Below, one piece after another: positions 42,977-51,443 of a stretch of 64,000 nt of DNA; position 1 is the first letter of the stretch, and each line of letters begins with the position of its first letter. The DNA lies in contig JBECKR010000123.1 in NCBI GenBank assembly GCA_040235415.1, forward strand, positions 9,231 to 73,230, written 5' to 3'. The notes beneath the pieces are model-generated. The model did no database searches and was not told the DNA's origin. It saw only the letters and a list, made by a program, of their open reading frames with translations. Source of the DNA: JBECKR01 sp040235415. Lineage in GTDB: Bacteria > Acidobacteriota > Polarisedimenticolia > Polarisedimenticolales > Polarisedimenticolaceae. Both the position numbers and the translations under genes were made by a program.

Positions 42977-44556
42977 CCTTGCGGCGCGGAGCGCTTGCGG
43001 AGCGTCGGATAGTCGATCTTCCCGTGAGCCGTCTTCGGAAGCACGTCGACCACCTCGACCCTCTTCGGCACCATGTAGCGCGGCATCTTGATGGCGCAAT
43101 CGCCGATCAGGCCGTCGGCGTCGACCGATTGACCGTCGTGCGGCACGACGATCGCCATCACCGCCTGTCCCATGAGATCGTCCGGAATACCGATCGCGGC
43201 AGCTTCGCGGACGCGCCCGGTCGACATGATGACCTCCTCCACCTCGGTGGGGCTGATCCGGAATCCTGAGCACTTGATGGTCGCGTCCCGCCGCCCGACG
43301 TAGTAGAGGAAACCGTCTTCGTCCATCCTGACGATGTCGCCGGAGAAGCACACGGTTTCAGGCTTGTCGATTTCGGGAAGCGCGAGGGGGTTGGGGCGCA
43401 GGACCCGCGTCGTCGCCTCGGGCTGTCCCCAGTATCCGAGCGATACGGTCGGCCCGCGGTGCACGAGTTCCCCCTCCTCGCCGGGCGCGCAGGGCTTCCC
43501 GTCCTCGTCGATCACGTAAATCTCCGTGTCGGGAATCGCCTTGCCCATCGATCCCGGTCTGCGATCGATTTCGCCCGGAGGAAGGTACGTGGATCGAAAG
43601 GCCTCCGTGAGCCCGTACATCAGGTAGATGCTCGTCGTGGGCAGAGCTCTCCTCAGCGCGTCCAGCAGCGTTTTCGGAACGTGCCCCCCGGAGTTCGTGA
43701 TGTACCGGAGTGTCGGCACCGGTTGCTTGTAGATCGGTGAGGAGGGTGCGGAGAAAACGTTCCAGAACGGTGGCACGCCCGCAAGGCCGGTTACTCGTTC
43801 CCTCGCGATCGCGCTCACGACCTCTCCCGGGAACCGAAACGACAGAAGCACCACGGTCGCGGTGTGCTGGATTCCGGTCAAGAGCTGATTCAGACCGTAG
43901 TCGAAGCTGAAAGGCAGGATGCTCAGAATGCGGTCCCGCTCCGAAATCTCGAGGTAGGTCGAGACGATCGTCGAGCCGGCCATCAAGTTCGCGTGCGACA
44001 GCATCACGCCTTTCGGCCGCCCCGTCGACCCGGAGGTATACAGGATCGCGGCGAGGTCTTGACTGATGTTCGCGATGACGGGGGGGCTTGCGGGTCCATC
44101 CCCGTCGTTCAGGATCTCTCGGAGATCGAGGACCCGGGCTCCTGTCGCGATGCATTCCGCCCCGTCGGTGACCACGAGGATCCTCACGAGACCGGGTTCG
44201 GCGAGCACGGCTTCCAGCTTCGCGAGGCGATCTCGCGTGGTTACGATGACGCTGGGTCGACAATCCCGGACGATATGCTCGACCTGTTGAGGAAACAAGA
44301 GATGGTTGATCGGAACGAACACACCACCCGCTTTCGAAGTCGCGAATAGCGCCACGACCTCTTCGATGCTCTTCTCGAGGAAGATCCCCACACGGTCGAG
44401 TCGCTGCAGTCCCGCCTGCACCAGGGCGCGGGCGAGGCGGTCCGTCATTTCGTCGATCTGCCGATAAGTCAATCGGAGCTCGCCCTGTACGACGGCTTCC
44501 TTGTCGGGAGCTCGGCTCAAGGCGGATCTGAGGAGGTGGTGCGTGAGGTTGTCCAT
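42973..44556 (-). CDS. AMP-forming acyl-CoA/ACP ligase, exosortase A-associated type
   Basis: This 527-residue ANL-superfamily enzyme has the P-loop LAAILYTSGSTGRPKGVMLS, the A5 motif YLMYGLTEAF, the A7 motif CFSGDIVRMDEDGFLYYVGR, and the catalytic-lysine region LPKTAHGKIDYPTLRK near the C-terminus. It adenylates a carboxylic or amino acid and transfers it to a thiol, here plausibly the ACP encoded 27 bp upstream. It matches the acyl-CoA ligase family of exosortase A loci. The stop overlaps the decarboxylase start. Confidence 0.88.
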   Translation of the reverse strand: MDNLTHHLLRSALSRAPDKEAVVQGELRLTYRQIDEMTDRLARALVQAGLQRLDRVGIFLEKSIEEVVALFATSKAGGVFVPINHLLFPQQVEHIVRDCRPSVIVTTRDRLAKLEAVLAEPGLVRILVVTDGAECIATGARVLDLREILNDGDGPASPPVIANISQDLAAILYTSGSTGRPKGVMLSHANLMAGSTIVSTYLEISERDRILSILPFSFDYGLNQLLTGIQHTATVVLLSFRFPGEVVSAIARERVTGLAGVPPFWNVFSAPSSPIYKQPVPTLRYITNSGGHVPKTLLDALRRALPTTSIYLMYGLTEAFRSTYLPPGEIDRRPGSMGKAIPDTEIYVIDEDGKPCAPGEEGELVHRGPTVSLGYWGQPEATTRVLRPNPLALPEIDKPETVCFSGDIVRMDEDGFLYYVGRRDATIKCSGFRISPTEVEEVIMSTGRVREAAAIGIPDDLMGQAVMAIVVPHDGQSVDADGLIGDCAIKMPRYMVPKRVEVVDVLPKTAHGKIDYPTLRKRSAPQG

Positions 44557-44583
44557 GTTCTCTCCGCGGTGCGCGAGGGTTCC

Positions 44584-44862
44584 CTACTGCCCGGCGCGCT
44601 TTCGATCGACGAACTCGGCCAGGCTCCGGATCGAGTTGAAATTCTCGGGTCGGAGATCGTCGTCCGACACCGCGATTCCGAACGTCACGGTGACGAAGTT
44701 GACGATCTCGAGTATGCCGAGCGAATCTACGATGCCGCTCTCGAGGAGCGCGTCGTCGTCTTGCGGAGCCCGCTGCCGTGCGACGGGGAACTGGTCCAGA
44801 ATGAACTTCCGTATCTGAACCTGGACTCCATCGTGCCGTCCTGAATGGTAGTGCTCAGACAT
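44584..44862 (-). CDS. acyl carrier protein
   Basis: This 92-residue protein has an ACP core with the phosphopantetheine serine at residue 47 in GIVDSLGILEIV, and the flanking helices VQIRKFILDQFP and SIRSLAEFVDRKR. It has an N-terminal extension of about 12 residues. The ATG at 44862 overlaps the upstream GNAT stop by 8 bp. It lies next to the AMP-forming ligase that probably loads it. It is small and divergent from fatty-acid ACP, consistent with a dedicated carrier for the EPS-linked modification. Confidence 0.85.
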   Translation of the reverse strand: MSEHYHSGRHDGVQVQIRKFILDQFPVARQRAPQDDDALLESGIVDSLGILEIVNFVTVTFGIAVSDDDLRPENFNSIRSLAEFVDRKRAGQ

Positions 44863-45889
44863 CGCGGTCTCCATCCGTGTGGTACCAGTTCTCCGGTTCG
44901 TCGACGATTCCGGAGAATGCCCCACCTGGGCGCGTCGACACCACGAAGTGCGCCGATTCGCGAGCGACATATCCTCTGCGCCTCAAAACAGCGATAAGGG
45001 GACTCGTTTCGAGGAGCGGGACGCTCACCGCGCGTGTTTCGGTCCGGCGAAGCATCGCGAGTGTGCCGCCGATGAGCTTCTCCGTCACCGAGCCTTCCGG
45101 CTCGCCGTAAAGATCGACGACGGTCGCGTTGGAACCGCTTTGGCGAACTACCGTGTAGCCCGTGAGCCGTCCCGCCTCCCGGAGCGTCAGAAGAACGTAG
45201 CGTTGGGTCGGGTTGGCGCGGTAGCGCCAGTTCAGGTACTCGGGGGTCCTCGCGCCGACGACCCGATACGATCCGCCCACCCGCTGCTCGAGCTCGGCGA
45301 ACTCGTCACCGAAAGCGTCATCGTGGCGCTCGACGTTCGATCGCCCTCCGAGAAAGCCGTCGAGCATTCGAAGAACCGCGTTGCCGGCGACCGTGGCGAT
45401 TCGGCTCACCGGGCCCTTGCCCAACCGGCGCGTGACGAGGTCGTCGACTCGACGCAGCTTCGCGAACCGAATCACCTTGCCCGTGCCCCCGATTTTCAGC
45501 CATCGGTAAACGGCCATCATCGTCGCGCTCGGATGGTCGTATGCGAACGCGACCTCTCCGGACAACACCTCGGAGAGGCAGGCCCGCTGGAGAGCGATGG
45601 CGGGACCGAGGCTCCGGTGGTTCTTGGCGATCGCGAAGTCGCCGAGGTTCCAGCAGATCGCGTCCTTCCCGTCGACCCGCATGAGCCTGGGGAATGCCGC
45701 TGCCGACCCGATGGTAGTCCCCGTCGTCTCGTCCTCCGCGAGCCACGCCCTCGCCGTGCCGTACGGGTTGTCGAAGTAGAGCCATCGAAACTGGCGCTCG
45801 TCGCCGTGTTCCGGGAGGTTTTCACGGAGCAGCGGCAACAGCACATCCGCCTCGCGTCGAACGTCGACTTCGCGAATCTTGACCCCCAC
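44855..45889 (-). CDS. GNAT-family acyltransferase
   Basis: This 344-residue protein has an N-terminal GNAT domain (IREVDVRREADVLLPLLREN, FRWLYFDNPYGTARAWLA, GDFAIAKNHRSLGPAIALQR as the acyl-CoA loop). A second GNAT-like half follows (YLNWRYRANPTQRYVLLTLR, GTLAMLRRTETRAVSVPL). Proteins of this layout in exosortase A loci sit beside the ACP/ligase/decarboxylase set. It probably transfers the ACP-bound group to the EPS or its precursor. It is separated by 18 bp from the upstream deacetylase. Confidence 0.75.
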   Translation of the reverse strand: MGVKIREVDVRREADVLLPLLRENLPEHGDERQFRWLYFDNPYGTARAWLAEDETTGTTIGSAAAFPRLMRVDGKDAICWNLGDFAIAKNHRSLGPAIALQRACLSEVLSGEVAFAYDHPSATMMAVYRWLKIGGTGKVIRFAKLRRVDDLVTRRLGKGPVSRIATVAGNAVLRMLDGFLGGRSNVERHDDAFGDEFAELEQRVGGSYRVVGARTPEYLNWRYRANPTQRYVLLTLREAGRLTGYTVVRQSGSNATVVDLYGEPEGSVTEKLIGGTLAMLRRTETRAVSVPLLETSPLIAVLRRRGYVARESAHFVVSTRPGGAFSGIVDEPENWYHTDGDRDV

Positions 45890-45907
45890 GGTGCTTTCAA
45901 GCCTCCA

Positions 45908-46978
45908 TCACGGCGCGAACTTGTAGGCGTTCATGCGAGAGAGAAACAGGGCCGGGTCGTCCTCCTCGATCGCCGTTCGCCGAAGTTGCGTGAAGTCGGC
46001 GGTTGCGCCGTCTTTCGCGGGAGAGTTGGCCCCGAATATCGTCGTCAGCGCACAGCGATACCCCGCCGCGCGAACGAACTCCTGGATCTCGGGACCGAAG
46101 TCGCCGCGTTTGCCGTTCGGATAGGCGAATGCGGTCACCGGCAATCCGGTTTCCCGCTCGATCGTCACCTTCGAATCCTCGATCTCTCGAACCACGTCGT
46201 CGCGATGCAGCCGGGACAGAATCGGATGGGTCACGGTGTGGGAACCGAAGGAGATCCCGGCCCGTTGCATTTGCCGGACCTCGTCCCAATCGAGCATGAG
46301 GCGTGGCCCGATGGTCGAGGGTTCGGCGATTCGAAGTGTCCGCTCCAGGGCCGCGACTCGCTCGTCCCGGAACTCCGGCTCGAGCGACTTCAAGAAAGTC
46401 AATATACGGTCCTCACTTCTTTCCCGTTCCTCGGGCGAGGCGAACGACAAAACCTCGTAGCCGGGCACGAATCCTCGGAGACGCGCTTCGCGTGTTTGGC
46501 GCAGTGCGCGGAACACGCGATCGTGCCACAGCATGCGGTGCGTTCCGATGAATCCCGTGACGAGAAAGACGGTGGCCGTCAAACCGAGCTCACTCAAGAC
46601 GGGCAGGGCGTGCTCGAGGTTGTCGCGATAGCCGTCGTCAAACGTGATCACGACGGCGTTCTCGGGGATGTCCCCGACCGCGAGCGCTTCGACGGCGTCA
46701 TCGAGCGCGAGGACCTCGAAACGCTCGGCGAGACAGTTCATCTGCCGTCGAAACGCGTCGACGGAGATCGCCGGCAGGAATGAGTCCGGCCTGTCGGAGA
46801 CTCGATGGTAGGTGAGGATTTGGAGATTTCGGTGGATTCGCCGGCGGACGAACGGGAATCCGCCGTCGCGCGGTTCGAAGCGGTTGACGAGGAAATTGAC
46901 CACACGGAGTCCGCCGCTGCGATAGCACAGCCTCGCGAAGGCGTTCGCCAGGACCCGGCGGGGCCGATCGTGACCCAT
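45908..46978 (-). CDS. polysaccharide deacetylase (NodB homology)
   Basis: This 356-residue NodB-type carbohydrate esterase 4 protein has the metal/catalytic motif AVVITFDDGYRDNLEHALPV, SFGSHTVTHPILSRLHRDD with the zinc histidines, and AFAYPNGKRGDFGPEIQEFV. The ATG at 46978 follows the DUF3473-type gene by 11 bp. There is no signal peptide, but basic residues at the N-terminus (HDRPRRVLANAFARL) could associate it with membrane. It would remove N-acetyl groups from amino sugars of the EPS, giving free amines that the FemAB/GNAT enzymes could acylate. Confidence 0.85.
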   Translation of the reverse strand: MGHDRPRRVLANAFARLCYRSGGLRVVNFLVNRFEPRDGGFPFVRRRIHRNLQILTYHRVSDRPDSFLPAISVDAFRRQMNCLAERFEVLALDDAVEALAVGDIPENAVVITFDDGYRDNLEHALPVLSELGLTATVFLVTGFIGTHRMLWHDRVFRALRQTREARLRGFVPGYEVLSFASPEERERSEDRILTFLKSLEPEFRDERVAALERTLRIAEPSTIGPRLMLDWDEVRQMQRAGISFGSHTVTHPILSRLHRDDVVREIEDSKVTIERETGLPVTAFAYPNGKRGDFGPEIQEFVRAAGYRCALTTIFGANSPAKDGATADFTQLRRTAIEEDDPALFLSRMNAYKFAP

Positions 46979-46989
46979 GGTTCCGGCCC

Positions 46990-47904
46990 TCAATTGACGT
47001 CGCCTGCCGGCGATGGACGTCCAGCCGACGGGGAGAATCGCTCGAGTGAATCTACGCCGTGATCGTCGACGGCCTCCCCCATGGTCGCGAATCGAAACGT
47101 CGCGGCAAGCACTTTGAGCTTCCGTGCCGTCGTGGCGAGTCCGGTGTAGTGGCGCAGCCTCGAGACGAGAGGTCCGGTCATGCGCGGCTGCTCGGGGTCG
47201 ACCTCCCAGGGATGCACGTAGACCACCGCGGGCCTCCCCTCTCGGCGGTTCAATCGCGTTATCGCCCATCGGGTCAGCCCGATCGGGAAGATGCGGAGAT
47301 AGCCCCCGCCGGCGATCGGAAGGGTTGCGCGGCCGAGACGCAGAGTCGACGGAGGAATCTCGATCAACTCGGAGCCCCCGGGGGTCTCCAGGCGATAGAT
47401 GTGACGCGGTGCACCCGGCATGCCGTAACGGTCGTGCACCACCGGAAACACCGACGAGTCGTACCGGAACCCCACGCTCGCGAGGACGTCGAGCGCCCAG
47501 AGGTTCGTTCGCCGGATGCTGAACGACGCCGCGCGGTAGCCCTCGACCGGCTGGCCGGACGCATCCTGGAGGATGCGCCGGGAGCGCTCGGTCTCCTCGC
47601 GGAAGTCCTCGGGGCTCTGGCGGTAGATCAATCGATGGCTGTATCCGTGCGAAGCGATCTCGTGTCCCCGGTCGGCGATTCTGCGGACGAGGGCAGGACG
47701 TCGTTCCGCGATCCATCCGAGCACGAAGAAGGTGGCTCGGACGCCGGCCTCGTCGAACAAGTCCAGAAGCCGTTCCGTATTCCGGTCGACTCGGCTGGGA
47801 ATCGCGTCCCAGGAGTCTCGCGGTATGGAGCCCTCGAACGCCGAGACCTGAAAGTGCTCCTCGACGTCGACCGACATGACGTTGGACTGGCGGGCTCGCT
47901 TCAT
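46990..47904 (-). CDS. XrtA-system polysaccharide deacetylase (DUF3473 type)
   Basis: This 304-residue NodB-like deacetylase opens NVMSVDVEEHFQVSAFEG, has RATFFVLGWIAERRPALVRR and the zinc histidines in HEIASHGYSHRLIYRQ. The DUF3473-type C-terminus is YLRIFPIGLTRWAITRLN and AVVYVHPWEVDPEQPRM. This family is characteristic of exosortase A loci. It heads a seven-gene leftward operon (deacetylases, GNAT, ACP, ligase, decarboxylase, GNAT), and its start faces the nucleotidyltransferase gene at 47967. Confidence 0.9.
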   Translation of the reverse strand: MKRARQSNVMSVDVEEHFQVSAFEGSIPRDSWDAIPSRVDRNTERLLDLFDEAGVRATFFVLGWIAERRPALVRRIADRGHEIASHGYSHRLIYRQSPEDFREETERSRRILQDASGQPVEGYRAASFSIRRTNLWALDVLASVGFRYDSSVFPVVHDRYGMPGAPRHIYRLETPGGSELIEIPPSTLRLGRATLPIAGGGYLRIFPIGLTRWAITRLNRREGRPAVVYVHPWEVDPEQPRMTGPLVSRLRHYTGLATTARKLKVLAATFRFATMGEAVDDHGVDSLERFSPSAGRPSPAGDVN

Positions 47905-47966
47905 GACGCCGTCGCAGCCTCCGACCGCCGCTGCCGGAAGTCGGGCGGAAATGCTAACGTCCGCGG

Positions 47967-49196
47967 GTGACTCGCCCTCGACCCGCCTCCTCGACCCGCG
48001 ACTCGCGGCCGTACCGCGACCTGGTGCTGCTGTGCCGCCGCGACGTGGCGGCGAGCACTGCCGGGGACCCGTCGCGGGACCCCATCGACGGTCGCCGCGC
48101 TCGCGAGATCTGCTCTCTCGCGCGGGCCCATGGCGTGGCGGGCATCGTCACCTCGCGGCTGCGCGAGCCCTCGGTCGCGCGCGGCATCGACGACGCGACG
48201 CTCGTCGACCTCGCGGAGATCGAAAGCGGATTGCGGCGTCGGGGCTCCTTGCTCGCGATCGTCCGCAACAACGTCGTGCGCCGTCTCGGGTCCGCGGGGG
48301 TGCGATCCATCCTTCTGAAAGGCGCCGCCATGGTGGCATGCGGGTACCTCTCCGCCTCGGAACGCGACCAAGTCGACGTCGACATCTTGGTCGACGAGCG
48401 CATGGTCGAAGCGGCGGTCGAGATCCTGATGGCCGACGGCTTCCGGCCGCACGAATCGGAACGCAGAATCCGCGACTACCGAACCTACCACTTCCACGTC
48501 CCCATGTACGGTCCGGGCGGCTTGGCAGTCGAGATCCACTGGGCCCTCGGCAGAGCCGGGTCGGGTTTCGATCTCGACGCCGGTGCGGTCTCCGCCAGCG
48601 CGGGGCCATGCGGAGCGGTCCCTGAAGAAACGGTTCTGGTGCCGCGCCCGGAGCACCTGCTGCTGCACTTCGTCCTCCAGCACGTTCAGGAGGGGTTCGC
48701 TCGCCTCGGCCGTATCGTGGATATCGATCGGATCGTCTCCGGGGACCCGCATCTTGACTGGAATGTGGTCGTGCGCGACGCTCGACCCGGGAATCTCTCG
48801 TCCGCGACTTGGGTCTCCCTCAGGCTCGCACGCGCCCTCATGGGGACGCAGATCCCAGAATCGGTGATCGCCTCGTTGCAACCGGGCGGGCTGACCTGCA
48901 AACACCTGCAGATCATCGGGTCCCCGGAAGCACTCCTGACCGGACACGGCGCGCGCGACTATGCTACGCGCCAGCTTCAGCGATTCTGGCTGCTTCGCGA
49001 CGTCCGGGGGCGGGCCCGAGTCGTTCGAGACACGCTCTTCATCGGACACGATGGCGTGAATCCCGACGCCGGTCGTCGCGGCTTCCTCCGTAACTCCCTG
49101 TCGCTCGTCAGAGCGATCGGTGTTCAAGCGTCCCTCTACGTGAAAGCGCTCGCCAATGCGGCCTGGCTGCGCCATCGCCCTCAGATACGGTTTTGA
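47967..49196 (+). CDS. PF14907-type nucleotidyltransferase family protein
   Basis: This 409-residue protein is a second member of the family seen at 6155-7246. It has LLKGAAMVACGYLSASERDQ followed by VDVDILVDERMV (the acidic D-x-D) and LLLHFVLQHVQEGFARLGRI in the helical C-terminal half. It starts at GTG 47967 (VTRPRPAS). Unlike the first copy it has no kinase or PqqD-like gene next to it. It stands between the deacetylase operon (divergent) and an excisionase-like regulator whose 3' end it overlaps by 16 bp. A role in the same peptide-modifying system as the other copy is an inference from family membership. Confidence 0.72.
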   Translation: MTRPRPASSTRDSRPYRDLVLLCRRDVAASTAGDPSRDPIDGRRAREICSLARAHGVAGIVTSRLREPSVARGIDDATLVDLAEIESGLRRRGSLLAIVRNNVVRRLGSAGVRSILLKGAAMVACGYLSASERDQVDVDILVDERMVEAAVEILMADGFRPHESERRIRDYRTYHFHVPMYGPGGLAVEIHWALGRAGSGFDLDAGAVSASAGPCGAVPEETVLVPRPEHLLLHFVLQHVQEGFARLGRIVDIDRIVSGDPHLDWNVVVRDARPGNLSSATWVSLRLARALMGTQIPESVIASLQPGGLTCKHLQIIGSPEALLTGHGARDYATRQLQRFWLLRDVRGRARVVRDTLFIGHDGVNPDAGRRGFLRNSLSLVRAIGVQASLYVKALANAAWLRHRPQIRF

Positions 49197-49399
49197 TCGA
49201 GCCACGCGAGCAGCTCTGACTTCTTGTAGCGCAATCCTCCGTTGCGCCCGGTGCCGACACGGTATGCCGGTATGACGTTTCCGCGCGTCAACTCCCAGAG
49301 TTTCGTCCGGCCGATCTTGAGGAGCTCGCGAGCCTCCCGACTCGTCAGAATCTCCTCTCGGGCGAACGACGTCGGCGCTTGGTTCTCGGCGTGGCGCAT
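49181..49399 (-). CDS. excisionase-like helix-turn-helix protein
   Basis: This 72-residue protein is a HTH_17/MerR-like DNA-binding domain: LTSREARELLKIGRTKLWEL forms the HTH, AYRVGTGRNGGLRYKKSEL the wing, and it ends LLAWLDQNRI. The ATG at 49399 gives the shortest sensible product; upstream codons in frame are low-complexity. It is the last gene in the leftward EPS operon after the YvcK-like gene and is convergent with the nucleotidyltransferase gene, overlapping its end by 16 bp. It may regulate the locus; no integrase or phage gene is nearby, so an excisionase role is unlikely. Confidence 0.7.
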   Translation of the reverse strand: MRHAENQAPTSFAREEILTSREARELLKIGRTKLWELTRGNVIPAYRVGTGRNGGLRYKKSELLAWLDQNRI

Positions 49400-49583
49400 G
49401 CGCTCGGCTCCACGATCGGGGCAGCCGATGCGACCGCGCCCGACACGGATAGTTGACTCCGTCGATCCTCGGGTACCCCGGCTCCTCGGCTCCTCGGCTC
49501 CCCCTATCGCGTCTCGCGCGCGAGGCTTCCGGCCCCGGCCTGTGGATTCGGAGTTCCGGGCCGCGACGACGCCCGCGATCCCC

Positions 49584-50615
49584 TCACGACGTGTGGCCGA
49601 CTCTGCGCTCCTCCCTGAGCGCCGCCCAGACGTCAAGGAGCCCCCGAGCCGTGGCGTCGGGGTCGTGACGCAGCTTGGGACCGCCCGCCAGCAGGTTCCG
49701 GCGAAAGAGCGGAATGTCCATGCTGCGGCTGGTCGGCCACGTCAAAGGCACGGCTCCCTCGGCTCGATATCGTCCCAGCATCTCGGGCTGTATCGGTCCG
49801 TCATTCGTGAGGACCGCGTCGAGGATCTTGTGGCCCGCATGCTCCTCGATGACCGCGACGTGGTCCGCGAGATCGAGACCCGACGCTTCGCCGCGCTCGC
49901 TGACGAGATTGGCGACGAGGACGACTTGTGCCCCGGTCGCAACCAGGGCTTCGCCGACCCCGCCGATGACGACGTTCGGGAGAATGCTCGTGTAAAGGCT
50001 GCCGGGACCGATGACGACGAGATCCGCCTCCAGAATGGACTCGATCACGCCCGCCGTCGGTGCCGGTCGATCCGGATCGAGTCGAACGCGTCGGATCCTC
50101 CGTCCACACGCGGCGATGGCGGTTTCTCCCCGCACACAGGAGTTGTCGTCGAGGTGGGCCACCAGCGTCACGTCCACTTGCGTCGAGGGGAGAATCCGGC
50201 CGACGGTTCGAAGCACGTCGCTCGACATCTCCACCGCCTTCAGGAAGCACCCCGTCTGTTCGGCCAGCGCCGCGAGGATCAGGTTGCCCAGCGAATGTCC
50301 CCCGATCTCGGGCGAGTCTCCATAACGATGCTCGAACAGCCCGGCAAGGAGACTCTCGCTTTCCGAGAGCGCCACGAGGCACTTTCGGACGTCGCCCGGA
50401 GGCGGAAGGCCCATCGACTTTCGAAGCCGACCCGAGCTGCCGCCGTCGTCACTCATCGTGACGACGGCGGTCAGGGCCCTTCGATCCGAGCGTGTCGCGA
50501 TCGCTTTGAGGCCCCGCAGCACCGCCGGCATGCCGGTTCCGCCGCCGAGCGCGACGATCCGGGCCGGTTGCGGCGGTCGAACTTCGCGGCGTACGATGCG
50601 GAGATGTTCGCTCAT
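49584..50615 (-). CDS. yvcK: YvcK/CofD-like UDP-sugar-binding protein
   Basis: This 343-residue protein opens RIVALGGGTGMPAVLRGLKA, has TAVVTMSDDGGSSGRLRKSM, IGGHSLGNLILAAL, IGPGSLYTSILPNVVI and LTWPTSRSMDIPLFR. These are hallmarks of the YvcK gluconeogenesis factor/CofD-like family. YvcK in Bacillus binds UDP-GlcNAc and links carbon metabolism to envelope synthesis. Here the ATG at 50615 overlaps the tyrosine-kinase stop (ATGA), tying it to EPS export control. It may sense or regulate EPS precursor supply. A CofD-type phospholactate transferase is less likely given the length and motif set. Confidence 0.8.
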   Translation of the reverse strand: MSEHLRIVRREVRPPQPARIVALGGGTGMPAVLRGLKAIATRSDRRALTAVVTMSDDGGSSGRLRKSMGLPPPGDVRKCLVALSESESLLAGLFEHRYGDSPEIGGHSLGNLILAALAEQTGCFLKAVEMSSDVLRTVGRILPSTQVDVTLVAHLDDNSCVRGETAIAACGRRIRRVRLDPDRPAPTAGVIESILEADLVVIGPGSLYTSILPNVVIGGVGEALVATGAQVVLVANLVSERGEASGLDLADHVAVIEEHAGHKILDAVLTNDGPIQPEMLGRYRAEGAVPLTWPTSRSMDIPLFRRNLLAGGPKLRHDPDATARGLLDVWAALREERRVGHTS

Positions 50616-51409
50616 CTACGTTTCCGGGCGTAGTACTCGCTGTAGTACCGATCGTAGTAACCGGAACGGTCGACCACACTTCGGCGCGTGCCGTTGAACA
50701 CGACGCCGAGTACCCGCGCCGACGTCACGGAAGTGATCGCCTGGCGGTAGACGTCGACCGGAGTCATGCCCTCCCGGACGACGAGGATGACGCCGTCGCT
50801 CATGCCGGCGAGGACGTCGGCGTCGGTGAACGGAACGACCGGCGGCGTATCGATGACGATCCGCTCGTACCTCGCGCGAAGCTCGACCATGAGGGACTTG
50901 GCCGCATTCGAAGTGAGCAGCTCCACCGGCGATTCGGCGACACCGCCCGCGGGAAGAAACTCGATGCCCGTGTTCTTGAAGATCACGAGCGCGTGTCGCA
51001 ACTCCGCTTTCCCGGAAAGCACCTCGGTCAGACCGAGCTGAGGAAGCGGCTCCACCATGGCTGCGATCGAGGGCCTTCTCAGGTCCGCGTCGACGACGAG
51101 CGTCTTCTCGGTACCGTCCGCGCCCAACGCGAGGGCCAGATTCACCGCGATCGTCGTCTTGCCCTCACCGGGGACGGAACTCGTCACCACGAGGACGGAC
51201 GACGACTCCGCGTATCGACTCATGAGCGTCGTGCGGAGGCGCCGGAAGCGCTCTGCGATCGCGGATTGCGGCTGACTCAACATCGCCAGCTGAGGCGACG
51301 GCCGGAGCTCGCGCCGGTAGAATTGCCCCAGGGGAACCCCTTCGGCCAACTTGGTCGAGTTCGGGTCCTTCATCGGCACTCCGAATCCTGATTTCGCGTT
51401 GATCGTCAC
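50612..51409 (-). CDS. BY-kinase (XrtA-associated tyrosine autokinase)
   Basis: This 265-residue cytoplasmic tyrosine kinase has Walker A SSVPGEGKTTIAVN (GEGKTT at about 81-86), Walker A' TLVVDADLRRPS, and a C-terminal tyrosine cluster YYDRYYSEYY before a basic end. It is the cytoplasmic half of a Wzc-type system; the membrane half is the chain-length protein encoded 34 bp upstream. Cycles of autophosphorylation set EPS chain length and polymerisation. The GTG at 51409 has GAGG upstream; an ATG at 51373 with GGAG is an equally reasonable start. Confidence 0.88.
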   Translation of the reverse strand: MTINAKSGFGVPMKDPNSTKLAEGVPLGQFYRRELRPSPQLAMLSQPQSAIAERFRRLRTTLMSRYAESSSVLVVTSSVPGEGKTTIAVNLALALGADGTEKTLVVDADLRRPSIAAMVEPLPQLGLTEVLSGKAELRHALVIFKNTGIEFLPAGGVAESPVELLTSNAAKSLMVELRARYERIVIDTPPVVPFTDADVLAGMSDGVILVVREGMTPVDVYRQAITSVTSARVLGVVFNGTRRSVVDRSGYYDRYYSEYYARKRR

Positions 51410-51443
51410 GCGTGGGCCTCGTCCTACGTCCGTTTCCCCGTGC

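Noticed and set aside
49181..49399. Reading the excisionase-like gene as evidence for a prophage or integrative element
   Set aside because: No integrase, terminase, attachment-site repeat or composition change is visible nearby, and the gene is at the end of the EPS operon.
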